Of a stretch of 18,554 nt of DNA, positions 7,621-17,393 are shown one piece after another. The DNA is taken from NCBI GenBank assembly GCA_027578815.1, contig JANBTH010000386.1:1-18554 (forward strand), written 5' to 3'. The DNA comes from Coemansia sp. RSA 1804. Its lineage: Eukaryota > Kickxellomycota > Kickxellomycetes > Kickxellales > Kickxellaceae. The notes beneath the pieces were generated by a model that worked only from the letters and a program-made list of their open reading frames with translations, was not told the origin of the DNA and did not search any database. Position numbers and translations under genes: made by a program. The first letter of the stretch is position 1. Every line of letters begins with the position of its first letter.

Positions 7621-7756
7621 CTACAGTGTCCAAATTACTCAGTGTTAACAAAAAAGAATTGTTGTTGTTGAATTAGCTAACTGCTGTAGCAAGGTAATTA
7701 TGAGTGATTCATCAATAGAGCACGCTGCCAAGGTTAAAGAAGGTTCCTAGACTTAC
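7621..7756 (-). other. Candidate 5'-leader intron of the ATPase-inhibitor gene
   Basis: On the - strand a perfect GTAAGT donor starts at 7756, a CTAAT branch-like motif lies at 7676-7672, and CTGTAG ends at 7621. One base (A) separates this acceptor from the ATG at 7619. The 136-nt segment has no effect on the reading frame, and no ATG is seen in the short upstream exon sequence next to the donor, so this would be a purely untranslated-leader intron. The acceptor CTGTAG and the CTAAT motif match those proposed for the NHP6-like gene. Confidence 0.55.
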
Positions 7757-8105
7757 GTCGTATAAAAAAACGTCGGTAAATAAATGTTTACTCTAGCTGG
7801 ATTTTAAATTTATTTCTAAAAGTATCGCAAAAAAGAATGAATTGCACAATAAAAAGAAAGAGCAAGCAAAGAGAGGAGCCATATGTGCCAAGATAACATC
7901 TCTCCCCACCCCCTAAACCCCCGAATTCGAGAAAATGGCCTTGTTTATCGCGCCATCGTTTCCACGCTTAGCTTGCTTGATTACCCGCCCCCAAGAAGAA
8001 AGGCTAATTTTCAATCACGAGTAAATTTAAAGGGGCTCCAGACGATGGAGATAAACAATAAAAGATAAAAATTGCTATGATAAAAATACCGAAAGGCCTC
8101 CATCA
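7757..8105. other. Gap between the NST1-like gene and the ATPase inhibitor
   Basis: This stretch is AT-rich and holds no supported gene. It must contain both the NST1-like 3' end and the ATPase-inhibitor promoter, which are transcribed in the same direction. The only - strand AATAAA is at 7814-7809, about 295 nt after the NST1-like stop and about 50 nt before the inhibitor's leader-intron donor. The two transcription units therefore appear nearly contiguous. Confidence 0.4.
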
Positions 8106-11100
8106 TCACTGCCATTGCTGTAGCTGTTGCTGGCGCTGCTGTGGATGCTGTTCAAAGAGGCGCGGCGCCTGCTGCGGAGACATATTCAGCGGATGGAAGG
8201 ATGCTACCTGTGGCGGGTGTGGATGTTGCTGTGGATGCTGCCGCAGCTGGTGCTGACTACCGTATACTTGGCTGTGGTGAGGATGTTGGTGGGGGTGCGA
8301 CTGCTGTGGCATCCCGTTGTCGCTTGGGATTCCGACAGACCACATTCCCGAAGAGCTCATAGGCATGGATTTCGCAGTTGCTAGGCCCAATGCTGGGGAG
8401 TGCGCCGAAAGCAGAGGCTGCTGCTGATGCGGAAGAATGGTCTTTGCGACCGGACTTTCATTTGCAGAGGACGGGTACTGAGCAAATCCGGCGCTGTTCA
8501 GGGGTGATGGCTGGAACGGAGGCAGCGAATACGGCATTGGCGCGTTGTAAAGACCACCGCCTGTCTGAACCGACATCTGATTAAAGAAGAGCGAGGCCTG
8601 GTTCTGCGAGCTCACCGGCGAGTAGCTCATACCAGGCTGCTGCGTCTGGTGAGAGAATGGCTGCATCAGGGGCTGGGTGGAGGAAACAGCAGAAGCCATT
8701 GGCATCGCTGGTGGCGGCGCCGAACCTTGAGCAGGCGTTGTTGCCGATGGTCGTGCTTGTTGCGGCTTCAGCAAAGGCGAACATGGGTGCAGGCTGAATG
8801 CATTTAGCATGTCTTCGGTAAGCGCCGGCTGGCGATACTGCTGCTGTTGTGGCTGTTGCTGTTGCTGTGGCTGCTGCTGCTGTCGCGATGGCAGTGTCCT
8901 GGTATCAATGTCCAGTGCAAACGAAACAGATCGGTCCGCATGGTTCAGACGACACAATGATGGATTTGCTTGTCCAAACCTGACACAGACGCCCCAGACG
9001 CCCCTTTCCGAAACTGCTCCGTGCATCTGCGACAGCTCTGCAGCACTGTAAAATCCTCCGAATTTCGGGTTGCCCTGTTCTGCGCTGACTTGGGGTTTAT
9101 CGTATCGGAATCTCTCCAATGCACCGTAAGCCAAATAAACATCTCCTGTCATCTTATCCATTGTCACTGGAGGAGCATCACGCCAGCTAAGAGACAAAGA
9201 CTCGGAATTGGAAAAGGCACCAGTGGCGCTGGCGGCCCGGTTCAGTGGTGCCGAATTGCGTCTGATAGGCAAATCTAGCAAGGGCGATGATGCGCCTACT
9301 GGTTTGACGATCGCTGCCGATACGCCGCTCAATGGCAGCGTGGAACATTGGCCCTCCAACAGTCTGTCAGCGGCTGGCTTTGTGCGCCATTCAGCTCCCT
9401 CGGTAAGATCGTCCTGAAGAGTCGAACAGCAGCCCATCACACGGCCAACAATAGACGTGATCTCAGCATCAAGCTCAAGCGAGACAACCGCAGGAGGTAC
9501 AGGCGCAGGAGGAGACGCGGTCATGGCAACTGCTGACGATGTTTGAATAAAGTTGGCTCTGCTGTTTGAACGAGCGCGTTGAGGAGAGATGGGCTGCACA
9601 ATGGGCGACGTGCCTGGAAGCTCAAACGGGTTTATCGACGTAGGCAGCGACGGGCGCTGAGCACCGAGAGCCGATATGGGTGTGAATGTCGACATGTGCT
9701 GAAGGCTGTCGAGTAGTGGAATCCCATCGCCAGAAGTAGTCACAGAAGCAGAGGTTGCTGTGCTGCCTTGTCTCAAGAACGGGTACCCATTGCCATCGGC
9801 AGGAACAACCGGGGATGAAGCGACAAGAAGAGCAGAACCGGAAACATTGTTGGCTAGTGCAAGGCGAGGGGGCAGAGAAGACGGAACGGCCGACGGAGGA
9901 CACAAGGTCCCAGGCTTGTCAGCGACAGCCGTGGAATTGGCGGTAGAGGGCGGTGTCAACGACTCGATAACCGGTGGGATTGTTGGAAGTGGAATAGAAG
10001 TTGGAGTCTGAGAAGAATCGGCTGGAGCCACAGAGGAAGAGCTTTCAGATAACACTGGCAAGATCTGTGCCACAGTTTCACCGGCTTCCTTCTGACTGCT
10101 TGACTCTCGCACATCACGAACTTGCTTCCTTGCTCTTCTTTCTTCCTTCTCTAGCAATTCCCTTTCCCGCTCCAGTTTTTCGCGTCTTTCTCTCTCGAGC
10201 CGCTTGTCTGCCTCTTCCAGGATGCGACGGTTGCGCTCCTCAATTACCCTTTTCGATTTCATCAGCTCTTCCTTCTTCTTCTTCTCCTGTTCCTTCAGTC
10301 TCTGCAGCTCGGCCTCCTTCTTGCGTTCCTTTTCGGCACGCGCCAGCTTCTCCTTAGCCAACCTTTCCTCTTCCCTTTGTTGCTGAACCTGGCGCTTTCT
10401 TTCCTTCTCTCGCTGCTTTCTCTTCTGCTTGCGCTTATCCTTTGCCTGCGATCTCTTCTCCTCCGCCTCTAGCTCCTCAATCAGGTTGCGTTGGCGATCC
10501 TGTACAACCTTCTCGCGATAAGCATCAATGACACGCTGCTCAAAAAGACGTGCCGCAAATAGCTGGAATGCTTTTCGTGCGTCCTCGGCCTCATTCTCCG
10601 CAATCTCCGGATCCGACTCGTCAAGCTCGTCGTCAGTGTCCCCAAGATGCATGTCGGCGTCGGCCATGTCGCAGCTCTCCCCGCCATCGCTGTCGCTAGC
10701 ATCCACATACTCGTCGTCGTCCTCGCCACCATCTGCATCGCCATCCCAGCGAACAGATGCTTTGTCCTTGCCGGCTCCCAATCGTGAAAGAAGACGCTTG
10801 CTTGTATCTTGTCTGGCCACATCACGATCATCATGACCTCTGATCTCTCCATGGCAGTCGGGACACGTCCCTCGTTGAAGCTGGGCTGCCTTCAGGGCAG
10901 CTGGATCGCCTTCTATAGAAAGGCTGCTATGCTTGTAAAGGTCGTCGTCGTCGAGATCGTGGTCATAGACTCCATCATCCAGCAGAAATGTGTCCTCCTC
11001 ACGCATATGGTATTCTGCAAGCCTCTCCATCATATCGAAAAACTTCTTTCCATCCGTCGGAAAGTACTCTGCGGTCTCTAACATGCTCTCGGTGTAGAAT

Positions 11101-12866
11101 ATGTCATTGTTGTTGTTGAATTCGAGAGAGTCATTACGCTTGACACCATTCAAAGAGCCTCCAGAAGAACCAGTGCCAGGTTGAATATCGCCAAGACGAG
11201 ATTTGAACATGCACATTCTCTTCACTAAGAATGTCATCACTTCATTTAACTTCTCAGACGGCTTCACAACGTCAATGCCTGTGTCTTCCAGGCTCTCCAC
11301 GTCCTGGTTAGCAAGCCAGTTGTTGAAATATGACATTAGCTTTCGGTACCCCTGGGCCTTCTCCTGCTCCTTCGGATCGTTGGCATACTTCTTTATAAAG
11401 TCTTCTGTGGCCTTTTCAAACGCTTCAAAGAACGCAAGCTGCGACTCGTTTTCGGAATCCACACCCACCTCCTGAGTCAGCTCTCGCAACCGCTCTCGTA
11501 ACGTGTTCTTCTGAACGCTCTTGTAGTATGAATCGTAGAGAGACATCAGCTCAAACTCAATTGCCTCTCGCTTCCGAGTGCACACGTTACAGGGACACGA
11601 AAAGTTCTGGTGGTTCCGGATTCGAGAAATAACCACATGCTTTTCTACCAGCAGAAGGGCTTGTCGATCAGTATCGTGAAGCGACAGCCAGAATTTCCTT
11701 ACGCCCCTCTGCTCTGTGAAGTTTTTAAAAATCCAAATATCCTCTGCATCCTTGGCAGAGTTGTTTTTGGAACCGCAAGAGGACGGGCCAGACGGGGCAG
11801 ACAGCTTCCCTGCCAAATCCCAAGCCATGATACTGTCGCGGCACCTTTCTAATTTTTCAGAGCATCGAAGCTCATTCAGTCGCAAACGGTTGTTCTGTGG
11901 GGTCATAAAGGAGTCCTTGCTCTGGTATTCTGGAAAGTCCAATTTCACGTCGTTCGGTGCGCCATTTGGAACCAAATCCGTATTAGCAACGTCATCTGTC
12001 TCGTCAATGTCTTCATATATAAAAGAATCATCGATATCAGCAGCACCATCTGCTGCTTGGCTGGTCTTGCTCTTGGCCTTCTTTTTCCCCCTTTTCTTTT
12101 TCTTCTTTGACGACTTTACTTCGTCGGAAATAGAGATGGCAGCGTCTCTCGCAGACAAGGGCATTTGATCAATTGGAATAGATTGGCCATTACTCCGTGC
12201 AGAATTAGGCTCCAGCGATATTGTCGCCTCTAACGACATGGTAGCAATGTTTCTAGCAGAGTCGTGCAATGAATGTGATTGCATAAGTCTCATTATGCCA
12301 TCGCACTCGGCCGGATTACCGACAAGGTTATCGTTATATACCAATGGAGCATCTCCCATATCAGCATGGCCGTCGGCGGCAGTTTGCTCGGAAGGGTTCC
12401 TGGTCAGTCGTCCAGTCTCAATAGCAGAGTTCACAACCTGCTTCATGTTGGAATATACAATCTCTGTCATTTCGTCATTCAGCTCTGAAGCAAGCGCCAA
12501 AACCGGGTCGTCTGAAGCTGACTTCATAAGCCCTCTTGCAAGCATAACGCTGACCACGTTCTCCTCGGTAAATGTATGCTCTTTAAAGCCATGGCTAGCC
12601 ATAATCGACACTAAGCGCGAGTAGAACAACCGCTGCAAGTCGACTTCTGTACGGCTCATGTAGTCGGATTTGTATACGCCATCGCGGGGAGCTCCATGCA
12701 TAAATATTGAAAGGCTGGAGCGCTCTGCTGTAGCGTCTGAGGATTCTGGCTGTGGTTCGCAAACCGGGTTGGCAGCCAGGTCTGCAACCTTTCCTCGCGC
12801 CATGGATGGTGGGAGTTCAGGCCCAAAGACAGTAGTCGTCTTTGCGGACTCTTCGGCTGAGCTCAT
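8106..12866 (-). CDS. NST1: NST1-like stress-response protein with long charged coiled coil
   Basis: This 1586-residue protein matches the fungal NST1 family, named from yeast work on salt tolerance; its molecular role is poorly defined. Seen in order: a polar N-terminus; a Lys-rich patch (KKKKKRGKKKAKSK, about 254-267); a conserved block with the Cys motif NFSCPCNVCTRKREAIEFEL (C424, C426, C429); an acidic stretch (about 708-762); the block FQLFAARLFEQRVIDAYREK (767-786), which I regard as a family hallmark; and a long Lys/Glu/Arg coiled coil (about 755-920). The rest is Ser/Pro/Gln-rich and probably disordered, with an interrupted polyglutamine tract (1329-1343) and a His/Gln/Pro-rich C-terminus. 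A CPDC pair (668-671) precedes the acidic stretch. No intron is needed. Codon use seems less biased than in the mannosidase, with many AT-ending codons in the N-terminal half. Confidence 0.85.
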   Translation of the reverse strand: MSSAEESAKTTTVFGPELPPSMARGKVADLAANPVCEPQPESSDATAERSSLSIFMHGAPRDGVYKSDYMSRTEVDLQRLFYSRLVSIMASHGFKEHTFTEENVVSVMLARGLMKSASDDPVLALASELNDEMTEIVYSNMKQVVNSAIETGRLTRNPSEQTAADGHADMGDAPLVYNDNLVGNPAECDGIMRLMQSHSLHDSARNIATMSLEATISLEPNSARSNGQSIPIDQMPLSARDAAISISDEVKSSKKKKKRGKKKAKSKTSQAADGAADIDDSFIYEDIDETDDVANTDLVPNGAPNDVKLDFPEYQSKDSFMTPQNNRLRLNELRCSEKLERCRDSIMAWDLAGKLSAPSGPSSCGSKNNSAKDAEDIWIFKNFTEQRGVRKFWLSLHDTDRQALLLVEKHVVISRIRNHQNFSCPCNVCTRKREAIEFELMSLYDSYYKSVQKNTLRERLRELTQEVGVDSENESQLAFFEAFEKATEDFIKKYANDPKEQEKAQGYRKLMSYFNNWLANQDVESLEDTGIDVVKPSEKLNEVMTFLVKRMCMFKSRLGDIQPGTGSSGGSLNGVKRNDSLEFNNNNDIFYTESMLETAEYFPTDGKKFFDMMERLAEYHMREEDTFLLDDGVYDHDLDDDDLYKHSSLSIEGDPAALKAAQLQRGTCPDCHGEIRGHDDRDVARQDTSKRLLSRLGAGKDKASVRWDGDADGGEDDDEYVDASDSDGGESCDMADADMHLGDTDDELDESDPEIAENEAEDARKAFQLFAARLFEQRVIDAYREKVVQDRQRNLIEELEAEEKRSQAKDKRKQKRKQREKERKRQVQQQREEERLAKEKLARAEKERKKEAELQRLKEQEKKKKEELMKSKRVIEERNRRILEEADKRLERERREKLERERELLEKEERRARKQVRDVRESSSQKEAGETVAQILPVLSESSSSVAPADSSQTPTSIPLPTIPPVIESLTPPSTANSTAVADKPGTLCPPSAVPSSLPPRLALANNVSGSALLVASSPVVPADGNGYPFLRQGSTATSASVTTSGDGIPLLDSLQHMSTFTPISALGAQRPSLPTSINPFELPGTSPIVQPISPQRARSNSRANFIQTSSAVAMTASPPAPVPPAVVSLELDAEITSIVGRVMGCCSTLQDDLTEGAEWRTKPAADRLLEGQCSTLPLSGVSAAIVKPVGASSPLLDLPIRRNSAPLNRAASATGAFSNSESLSLSWRDAPPVTMDKMTGDVYLAYGALERFRYDKPQVSAEQGNPKFGGFYSAAELSQMHGAVSERGVWGVCVRFGQANPSLCRLNHADRSVSFALDIDTRTLPSRQQQQPQQQQQPQQQQYRQPALTEDMLNAFSLHPCSPLLKPQQARPSATTPAQGSAPPPAMPMASAVSSTQPLMQPFSHQTQQPGMSYSPVSSQNQASLFFNQMSVQTGGGLYNAPMPYSLPPFQPSPLNSAGFAQYPSSANESPVAKTILPHQQQPLLSAHSPALGLATAKSMPMSSSGMWSVGIPSDNGMPQQSHPHQHPHHSQVYGSQHQLRQHPQQHPHPPQVASFHPLNMSPQQAPRLFEQHPQQRQQQLQQWQ
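8838..8882 (-). repeat. Interrupted polyglutamine (CAG/CAA) tract in NST1-like gene
   Basis: Fifteen codons read Q4-P-Q5-P-Q4 on the - strand, from mixed CAG and CAA codons with CCA interruptions. The mixture makes the tract less prone to slippage than a pure CAG run. It lies in the Gln/Pro-rich, probably disordered C-terminal third of the protein. Confidence 0.9.
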
Positions 12867-13996
12867 AGATAGATGGTTTATTTGAATCTTCCGGTCGCCC
12901 TGTCCCTATGTCCTTTCTCAGCGACGGATACCACTGGGATACTAGCTACAACGACATCACAATCAATCATGTAAAGACATCAAAGATAAAGGAAAAAAAA
13001 CAGACAAACAAAGTATATCAGAGCAAATACCACACGGCAGCGGACTAGTGGAAGAAACACCGATAGAGGTGGACAGAAAATGTGCATTTTGTATCATGAA
13101 TAACCCAATAAAGCCGCTTCCGTCTCTTTAGCTCAAAACAGCTGAAGAAATACAGCCATTATCAATAACAAAGGAGATAAGCAATAGGTTTGTAGCGTTG
13201 ACGATTGCACCAACTTGTATGGCCAGTCGCTGAACAAATGAGAAATGTACGTACATGCACAAGCTATGGCCTTGCAACAGTGTAAGAAGGGGTTGAGACG
13301 GTAAAAAAAGCAAGCAATAGACAGCACGTAATGAGCAAAATTGCAACAGAATGCGCCTGGTATGTGAGCAAAGAGGAAATAAAAAGAAATAATAGTCAAT
13401 TCGAGAATATAGAGAATGAAGAGCTTGGATGTTGAATGCAGCAATTTGCTAAAAGTGTGCAGAAAAGAGAAACACAAACCTGCTTTTTTTGTGGCTGCCT
13501 TTGAGAAAAGTCGGAGCGAATGACGGCCCCCTTTTTCATCAACAATGGAATAGAGATGTGTGTGTGAAAACGAATACTCATTCCCTAAGAAAGAGGGAGC
13601 TTGTTGCGGGCGCTTTTGTTATGTCTGGTCTTAGCAACCACGAGCGTACTGTTTTTTGTGCGAAATAATTGCGCGTAGAAATGCTATCATTTTTGGCCGG
13701 GAATAAAGGCATGCGGTGGAGAGGAAAGGTAGTTCTCTGAAATGGCCATGTTCTCGTGCAAAAGAATTTGCGTTCAGGTGGAAAATACAAAAAATAGAGG
13801 ATATCTTCCATTTTTGGCCTAGTTGCGATCACAAGCAAAAGAGTATTGGGCCATGGCAAGTAGAAGGAGCAAAGCTGGACGTTTATGAAAATGCACAAGA
13901 TCAGGAAAAAAAGACAAGGAAAGAAACAAGAATGGGTAAAACGAGTAGGCAATTGTCAAAAAGAAGAACAGAAAGACCAACACTGTCATCAGCGCT
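12867..13996. other. Long gap between the Mbp1-like and NST1-like genes
   Basis: About 1.1 kb without a supported coding region. It should hold the NST1-like promoter (left part) and the Mbp1-like 3' untranslated region (right part). The open frames on both strands are short, low-complexity and resemble no family. No - strand AATAAA is seen here for the Mbp1-like gene; the only clear AATAAA (13107-13112) is on the + strand, where no gene is recognised. No tRNA or rRNA is visible. Confidence 0.5.
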
Positions 13997-16906
13997 CTAG
14001 ACCCGAGCAACCACCGTGTCCTGAGAAGTATCTGCGGAAAGACCATTGCTACTTACAACGGGGTCCTTCTCCTCTCCTCCAGCCTCCTCCGCTTGGGAGC
14101 TGGAGGACTGGACAGCGCTCACGAGCTTGTCGATCCAGATGTCAACATCAGCCTCGGATATTTCGCAGCACGAAGCAATGATCTGGCGATACTGCCGCTC
14201 CCGCTCAGACACGTCGGCCCGCTTGCGTAAGGCCAGCACACGCTCGTGCAAAAGAATGTCCCGCCGCGCATACACCTGGTTGACTGTGCGCAGCCGCTCG
14301 ACAGCAGCGCGGAGATTCTCAGGGTCTTTGGCGAGCTCGTCAAGATCCTCATCCTCATCCTCGCCAGAAACGCCTTCGGGAAGAAACGGCAGATTCAGCT
14401 CAGCGTCAACGCCTTTGAATGGATTGCTTCCATCAGGACTAGCAAGCAATGAGTCCAACAGAGTCTCCAGATCCCTTCGCGGCTTCGTTCCTGATGGAAG
14501 CGCACTGATTGCCTCGCGCAAAGCGGATGTCTCTCGCGCCAATGTCTCTTCCAGATAGCTAACGCGCGATTTTGCCTCGGCTAGCTGTGCAGCCTTTTCC
14601 TGGAGATGATGGATTGTCTCACGAGCCCTGGCCAGCTCGATGGTTGTGTTGCGCAGCTGATTTTTAATCTCTTCAAAGTGCTCGTGCTTGATCCTCATTT
14701 CCCCAGCAAAGTTCGTTTCCAGCTCAGACATGAGCCGCTGGATGCTGATCACCGACTGGTGCATGCGCTGCTCGGCAGCAACAGGCGACCATACGCCTTG
14801 TGCGCTGTCATTCTCTGGAATGGCCCCGTTCTGTCCACGGCCGCCGTTGTGGCTAGCCAACAGCGACGACAGCAGATTCTTGTTCACGCCTTTGAGCGCC
14901 GATCGCAGCGGCGTCTGAGGTAGCAGGGCGCCGTTAGTCACGGGGGTTGAGCCAGACGCAGCATGCGACAGACGCTTGCGGTTAGACGGCGTTGGAGAGC
15001 CCAATGTGTCCAGTGTCGGGTCGCCGGTTCTCTTAGATGCCAAAGCCAGAGGTGTGTTAGCTGCCACATTAGTCAAGCTGTCGTCGAACAGAGCATCAGC
15101 CATGTATATTCCAGTCTCGCTGTCAGTATATGCAATCTTATCCACGCCAAAGTCAAGCGGACAAAGACCAACGCGGTTTGCAATGGTTGGAGAGGCACCG
15201 GCATTGAGAAGCATCCGAATAATAGCCCTGTCGCCAACGCGTGCTGCTATGTTCAAGGCAGTGTTTCCGTGCACATCCTGCAGGTTTAGAAAAGCAGCAA
15301 AGTCAGCGTTAGAAATCAACCCCGCATCCGGAATCGACTGGACATTCTCTGCATCTGCTGAGCCGTCAGATGACTGCTCAGTGAGCTGTGGCGAGCCTTT
15401 GCTCTCGCCATGCGCTAGTTCAGGCCGAGAGGTCTGCTGCCGGGGGCCGCGGGCGCTGCCTACGTCGCATAGCGCAAGTGGCTTGTCATCGTCATCATCG
15501 TCAAAATGAGTGGTTCCATTCCGCAATTCCGCACCATTTATATGTCTGTGTACGATTTCCGGATCCGTGTTCTCTGCAGAATCCACTTGATAGCCACCGG
15601 CAAGCCTGACAATCCACGAAAGCAAGCAGTCGGCATAGTAGCGCGAAGCCTTTTCTCTGCCATCTATGCCTGCAGTCAGCGCTATGTGGTGGAGAACCGT
15701 GCGGTTGGTCTTGTCGGTTAATGGAATTGTGTCGTGCAAAAGCTCCAAGAGGTCAGGAAACGCCTGGTTCTCGTAGTTGTTCGTCACCTGCACAGCGCGC
15801 ACCAGCGCAGATTCGCCCTCGTAGTTCAAAAGACGAGCATCGGCATCACGGTATAGAAGCAGATCCAGCACTTGGATGCGCGCCAGCGCTGCAGCCCAGT
15901 GAACAGCAGTATGTCCCTGGTCGTCAATTACAAGATCGACATTGACTTTTGAGAGCTGGCCGATGCCAGGTGCCTCGCTTTCGCCCGAAGGCGAGCATGA
16001 GAGGGTGTCGTTTGAGCTATCAGGCTGCGCCAGCCATTCAGGAATAAACCCAGGGTCGTCATTGAGAAATATCTTCATCAGCTCCATGCGGTCATGCTTG
16101 TCGCGCGAGACACTTGGAAAAGACCCCGCATCGTTGTCTACAACCGTCTGCGACGACACGTCTTCGTTGGCCGTGTGGTAGCCCCACGCGGACCCAACAG
16201 ATGCGGACCCGGCGTCGGTCGAGTAGTTGACAGCAGGCGAACTGTACGCTGTCGAACGAAGTGGTGCAGGCAGTAAGCCGCTGTTGCGCGGTGCGGCCCC
16301 CATATCTGTCGGAAGAAATGCTGGCGTGCTGGGAAGAGCGCCTTTGTTGTAGCTGGTGGAATGGAAGGCGCCAGTGATGTCGGAGTTAAGCGGCGAGGTG
16401 GCGACGCTGGTGCTTGTTTTGTATCGCTTCTGCATTGCCGGATCGCATATGGAAAGCTCGCGCTTTATCGATGCCGCTAGAATGTTGCTGGGACGCATGG
16501 TCGGCTTCTGTGTACTTTTCAAAAACTTGCGCACTTCGGCTTTTGTCGGAGTCTTATCTGGCCGGGTGCCAGATGCTGTTGGGTCGTGCTCGAGAATTGG
16601 GCGCACGTAATCGTACACTCCATACTGCTTGCACAGCTGGACTCCACGCTCAAATGGAACCCAGGTGCCTTGGTACTTTCCGTAGCCGCCCTGAATCTTT
16701 TCGTGCACGCCAGTCAAGACTTCACGCTCGAGGATTTTTGTGCGACGCCCCTTCTCCACACCCGCCACTTTGAGCAGCTGCGTGGCATTGAGCCAGGAGT
16801 CGGAATGCCTCCTCATTACGGCTATTCCCCGACATATAATTTCGTACACCTGGATGCCAGAGTATACGGCTGCGTACACGCTATTGGAGATATCAGCCTC
16901 GCTCAT
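13997..16906 (-). CDS. MBP1: MBF-type APSES/ankyrin transcription factor (Mbp1/Res-like)
   Basis: This is the DNA-binding subunit of the MBF/SBF class, which switches on G1/S genes through ACGCG-type sites; the partner is usually a Swi6/Cdc10-like protein. It has 969 residues (yeast Mbp1 833). The KilA-N/APSES DNA-binding domain occupies residues about 10-106, with SWLNATQLLKVAGVEKGRRTK and GGYGKYQGTWVPFERG. A linker is followed by the motif KHDRMELMKIFLNDD (about 270-284). Ankyrin repeats follow at about 329-440 and, after an acidic insertion with six Asp, at 540-590. A coiled coil spans about 715-800, with more helical sequence to 935. Full CDK consensus sites are present at T119 (TPTK) and T665 (TPLR), and a basic SNRKR near 641 may be a nuclear signal. 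The APSES domain begins right after the ATG, supporting this start. Mbp1 versus Swi4 or Res orthology is not resolved. Confidence 0.92.
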   Translation of the reverse strand: MSEADISNSVYAAVYSGIQVYEIICRGIAVMRRHSDSWLNATQLLKVAGVEKGRRTKILEREVLTGVHEKIQGGYGKYQGTWVPFERGVQLCKQYGVYDYVRPILEHDPTASGTRPDKTPTKAEVRKFLKSTQKPTMRPSNILAASIKRELSICDPAMQKRYKTSTSVATSPLNSDITGAFHSTSYNKGALPSTPAFLPTDMGAAPRNSGLLPAPLRSTAYSSPAVNYSTDAGSASVGSAWGYHTANEDVSSQTVVDNDAGSFPSVSRDKHDRMELMKIFLNDDPGFIPEWLAQPDSSNDTLSCSPSGESEAPGIGQLSKVNVDLVIDDQGHTAVHWAAALARIQVLDLLLYRDADARLLNYEGESALVRAVQVTNNYENQAFPDLLELLHDTIPLTDKTNRTVLHHIALTAGIDGREKASRYYADCLLSWIVRLAGGYQVDSAENTDPEIVHRHINGAELRNGTTHFDDDDDDKPLALCDVGSARGPRQQTSRPELAHGESKGSPQLTEQSSDGSADAENVQSIPDAGLISNADFAAFLNLQDVHGNTALNIAARVGDRAIIRMLLNAGASPTIANRVGLCPLDFGVDKIAYTDSETGIYMADALFDDSLTNVAANTPLALASKRTGDPTLDTLGSPTPSNRKRLSHAASGSTPVTNGALLPQTPLRSALKGVNKNLLSSLLASHNGGRGQNGAIPENDSAQGVWSPVAAEQRMHQSVISIQRLMSELETNFAGEMRIKHEHFEEIKNQLRNTTIELARARETIHHLQEKAAQLAEAKSRVSYLEETLARETSALREAISALPSGTKPRRDLETLLDSLLASPDGSNPFKGVDAELNLPFLPEGVSGEDEDEDLDELAKDPENLRAAVERLRTVNQVYARRDILLHERVLALRKRADVSERERQYRQIIASCCEISEADVDIWIDKLVSAVQSSSSQAEEAGGEEKDPVVSSNGLSADTSQDTVVARV

Positions 16907-17005
16907 GTTCCCCCTCTTTCTCTTCCTATCCTTATTGGTAGTTCTCTGTCTCTCGGCTGCCAGAGTCTGCTATCCCGTGGCTCTAGCAGATAAACACAAG
17001 ACTGG

Positions 17006-17013
17006 TATATATA
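17006..17013 (-). promoter_or_regulatory. Proximal TATA-like element of the Mbp1-like gene
   Basis: The - strand reads TATATATA about 100 nt upstream of the ATG at 16906, giving a leader of roughly 70 nt if used. A better consensus match, TATATAAAG, lies at 17402-17394 and would give a leader of some 460 nt. Which is used cannot be told from sequence. Confidence 0.35.
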
Positions 17014-17325
17014 AGAAAGGCAGGAGACTCACACGACGACTACTGAAACAAAAAAGTGTATATGGTTTGGCAACAAATAAGCAAAATACGAATCCTTTGG
17101 GGAGCAGGTTGAAATGAAAATAACAAGTTGCCAAATGAAAATAAACGAAGGTACAGCCTAAAAAGGTATGCAAAACAAAAAGAAAGGAGCTGGAGCGGAT
17201 CCTACAAAGATAGTAAATAAAGATGAAGGAAGGGGGGAGAGAGAAAAGTGTACACAAGTTAGAGGTGCTTTTCGAGAGAAAAAAAGGGAGTTTTGGCTCC
17301 AAGCAATTCCTGATGGCTCCAAATT

Positions 17326-17349
17326 GGGGAGAAGGGGAGAAGGGGAGAA
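17326..17349 (+). repeat. (GGGGAGAA)3 tandem repeat in the Mbp1-like promoter region
   Basis: Three perfect copies of an 8-bp unit lie about 420 bp upstream of the Mbp1-like start. The unit boundaries create AGGGG pentamers at 17333 and 17341, which match the fungal stress-response element (STRE) core, although that core is short and common. On the - strand the repeat is part of a long pyrimidine-rich stretch. Confidence 0.7.
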
Positions 17350-17393
17350 TGCAGACAACATGGATAGCTTCTGCCTGCCTTTTTCCTTATATC

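Noticed and set aside
13133..13477. 114-residue hydrophobic - strand frame that looks like a membrane protein
   Set aside because: It is Phe/Leu/Cys-rich from T-rich untranslated DNA, without membrane-protein topology signals or family motifs.
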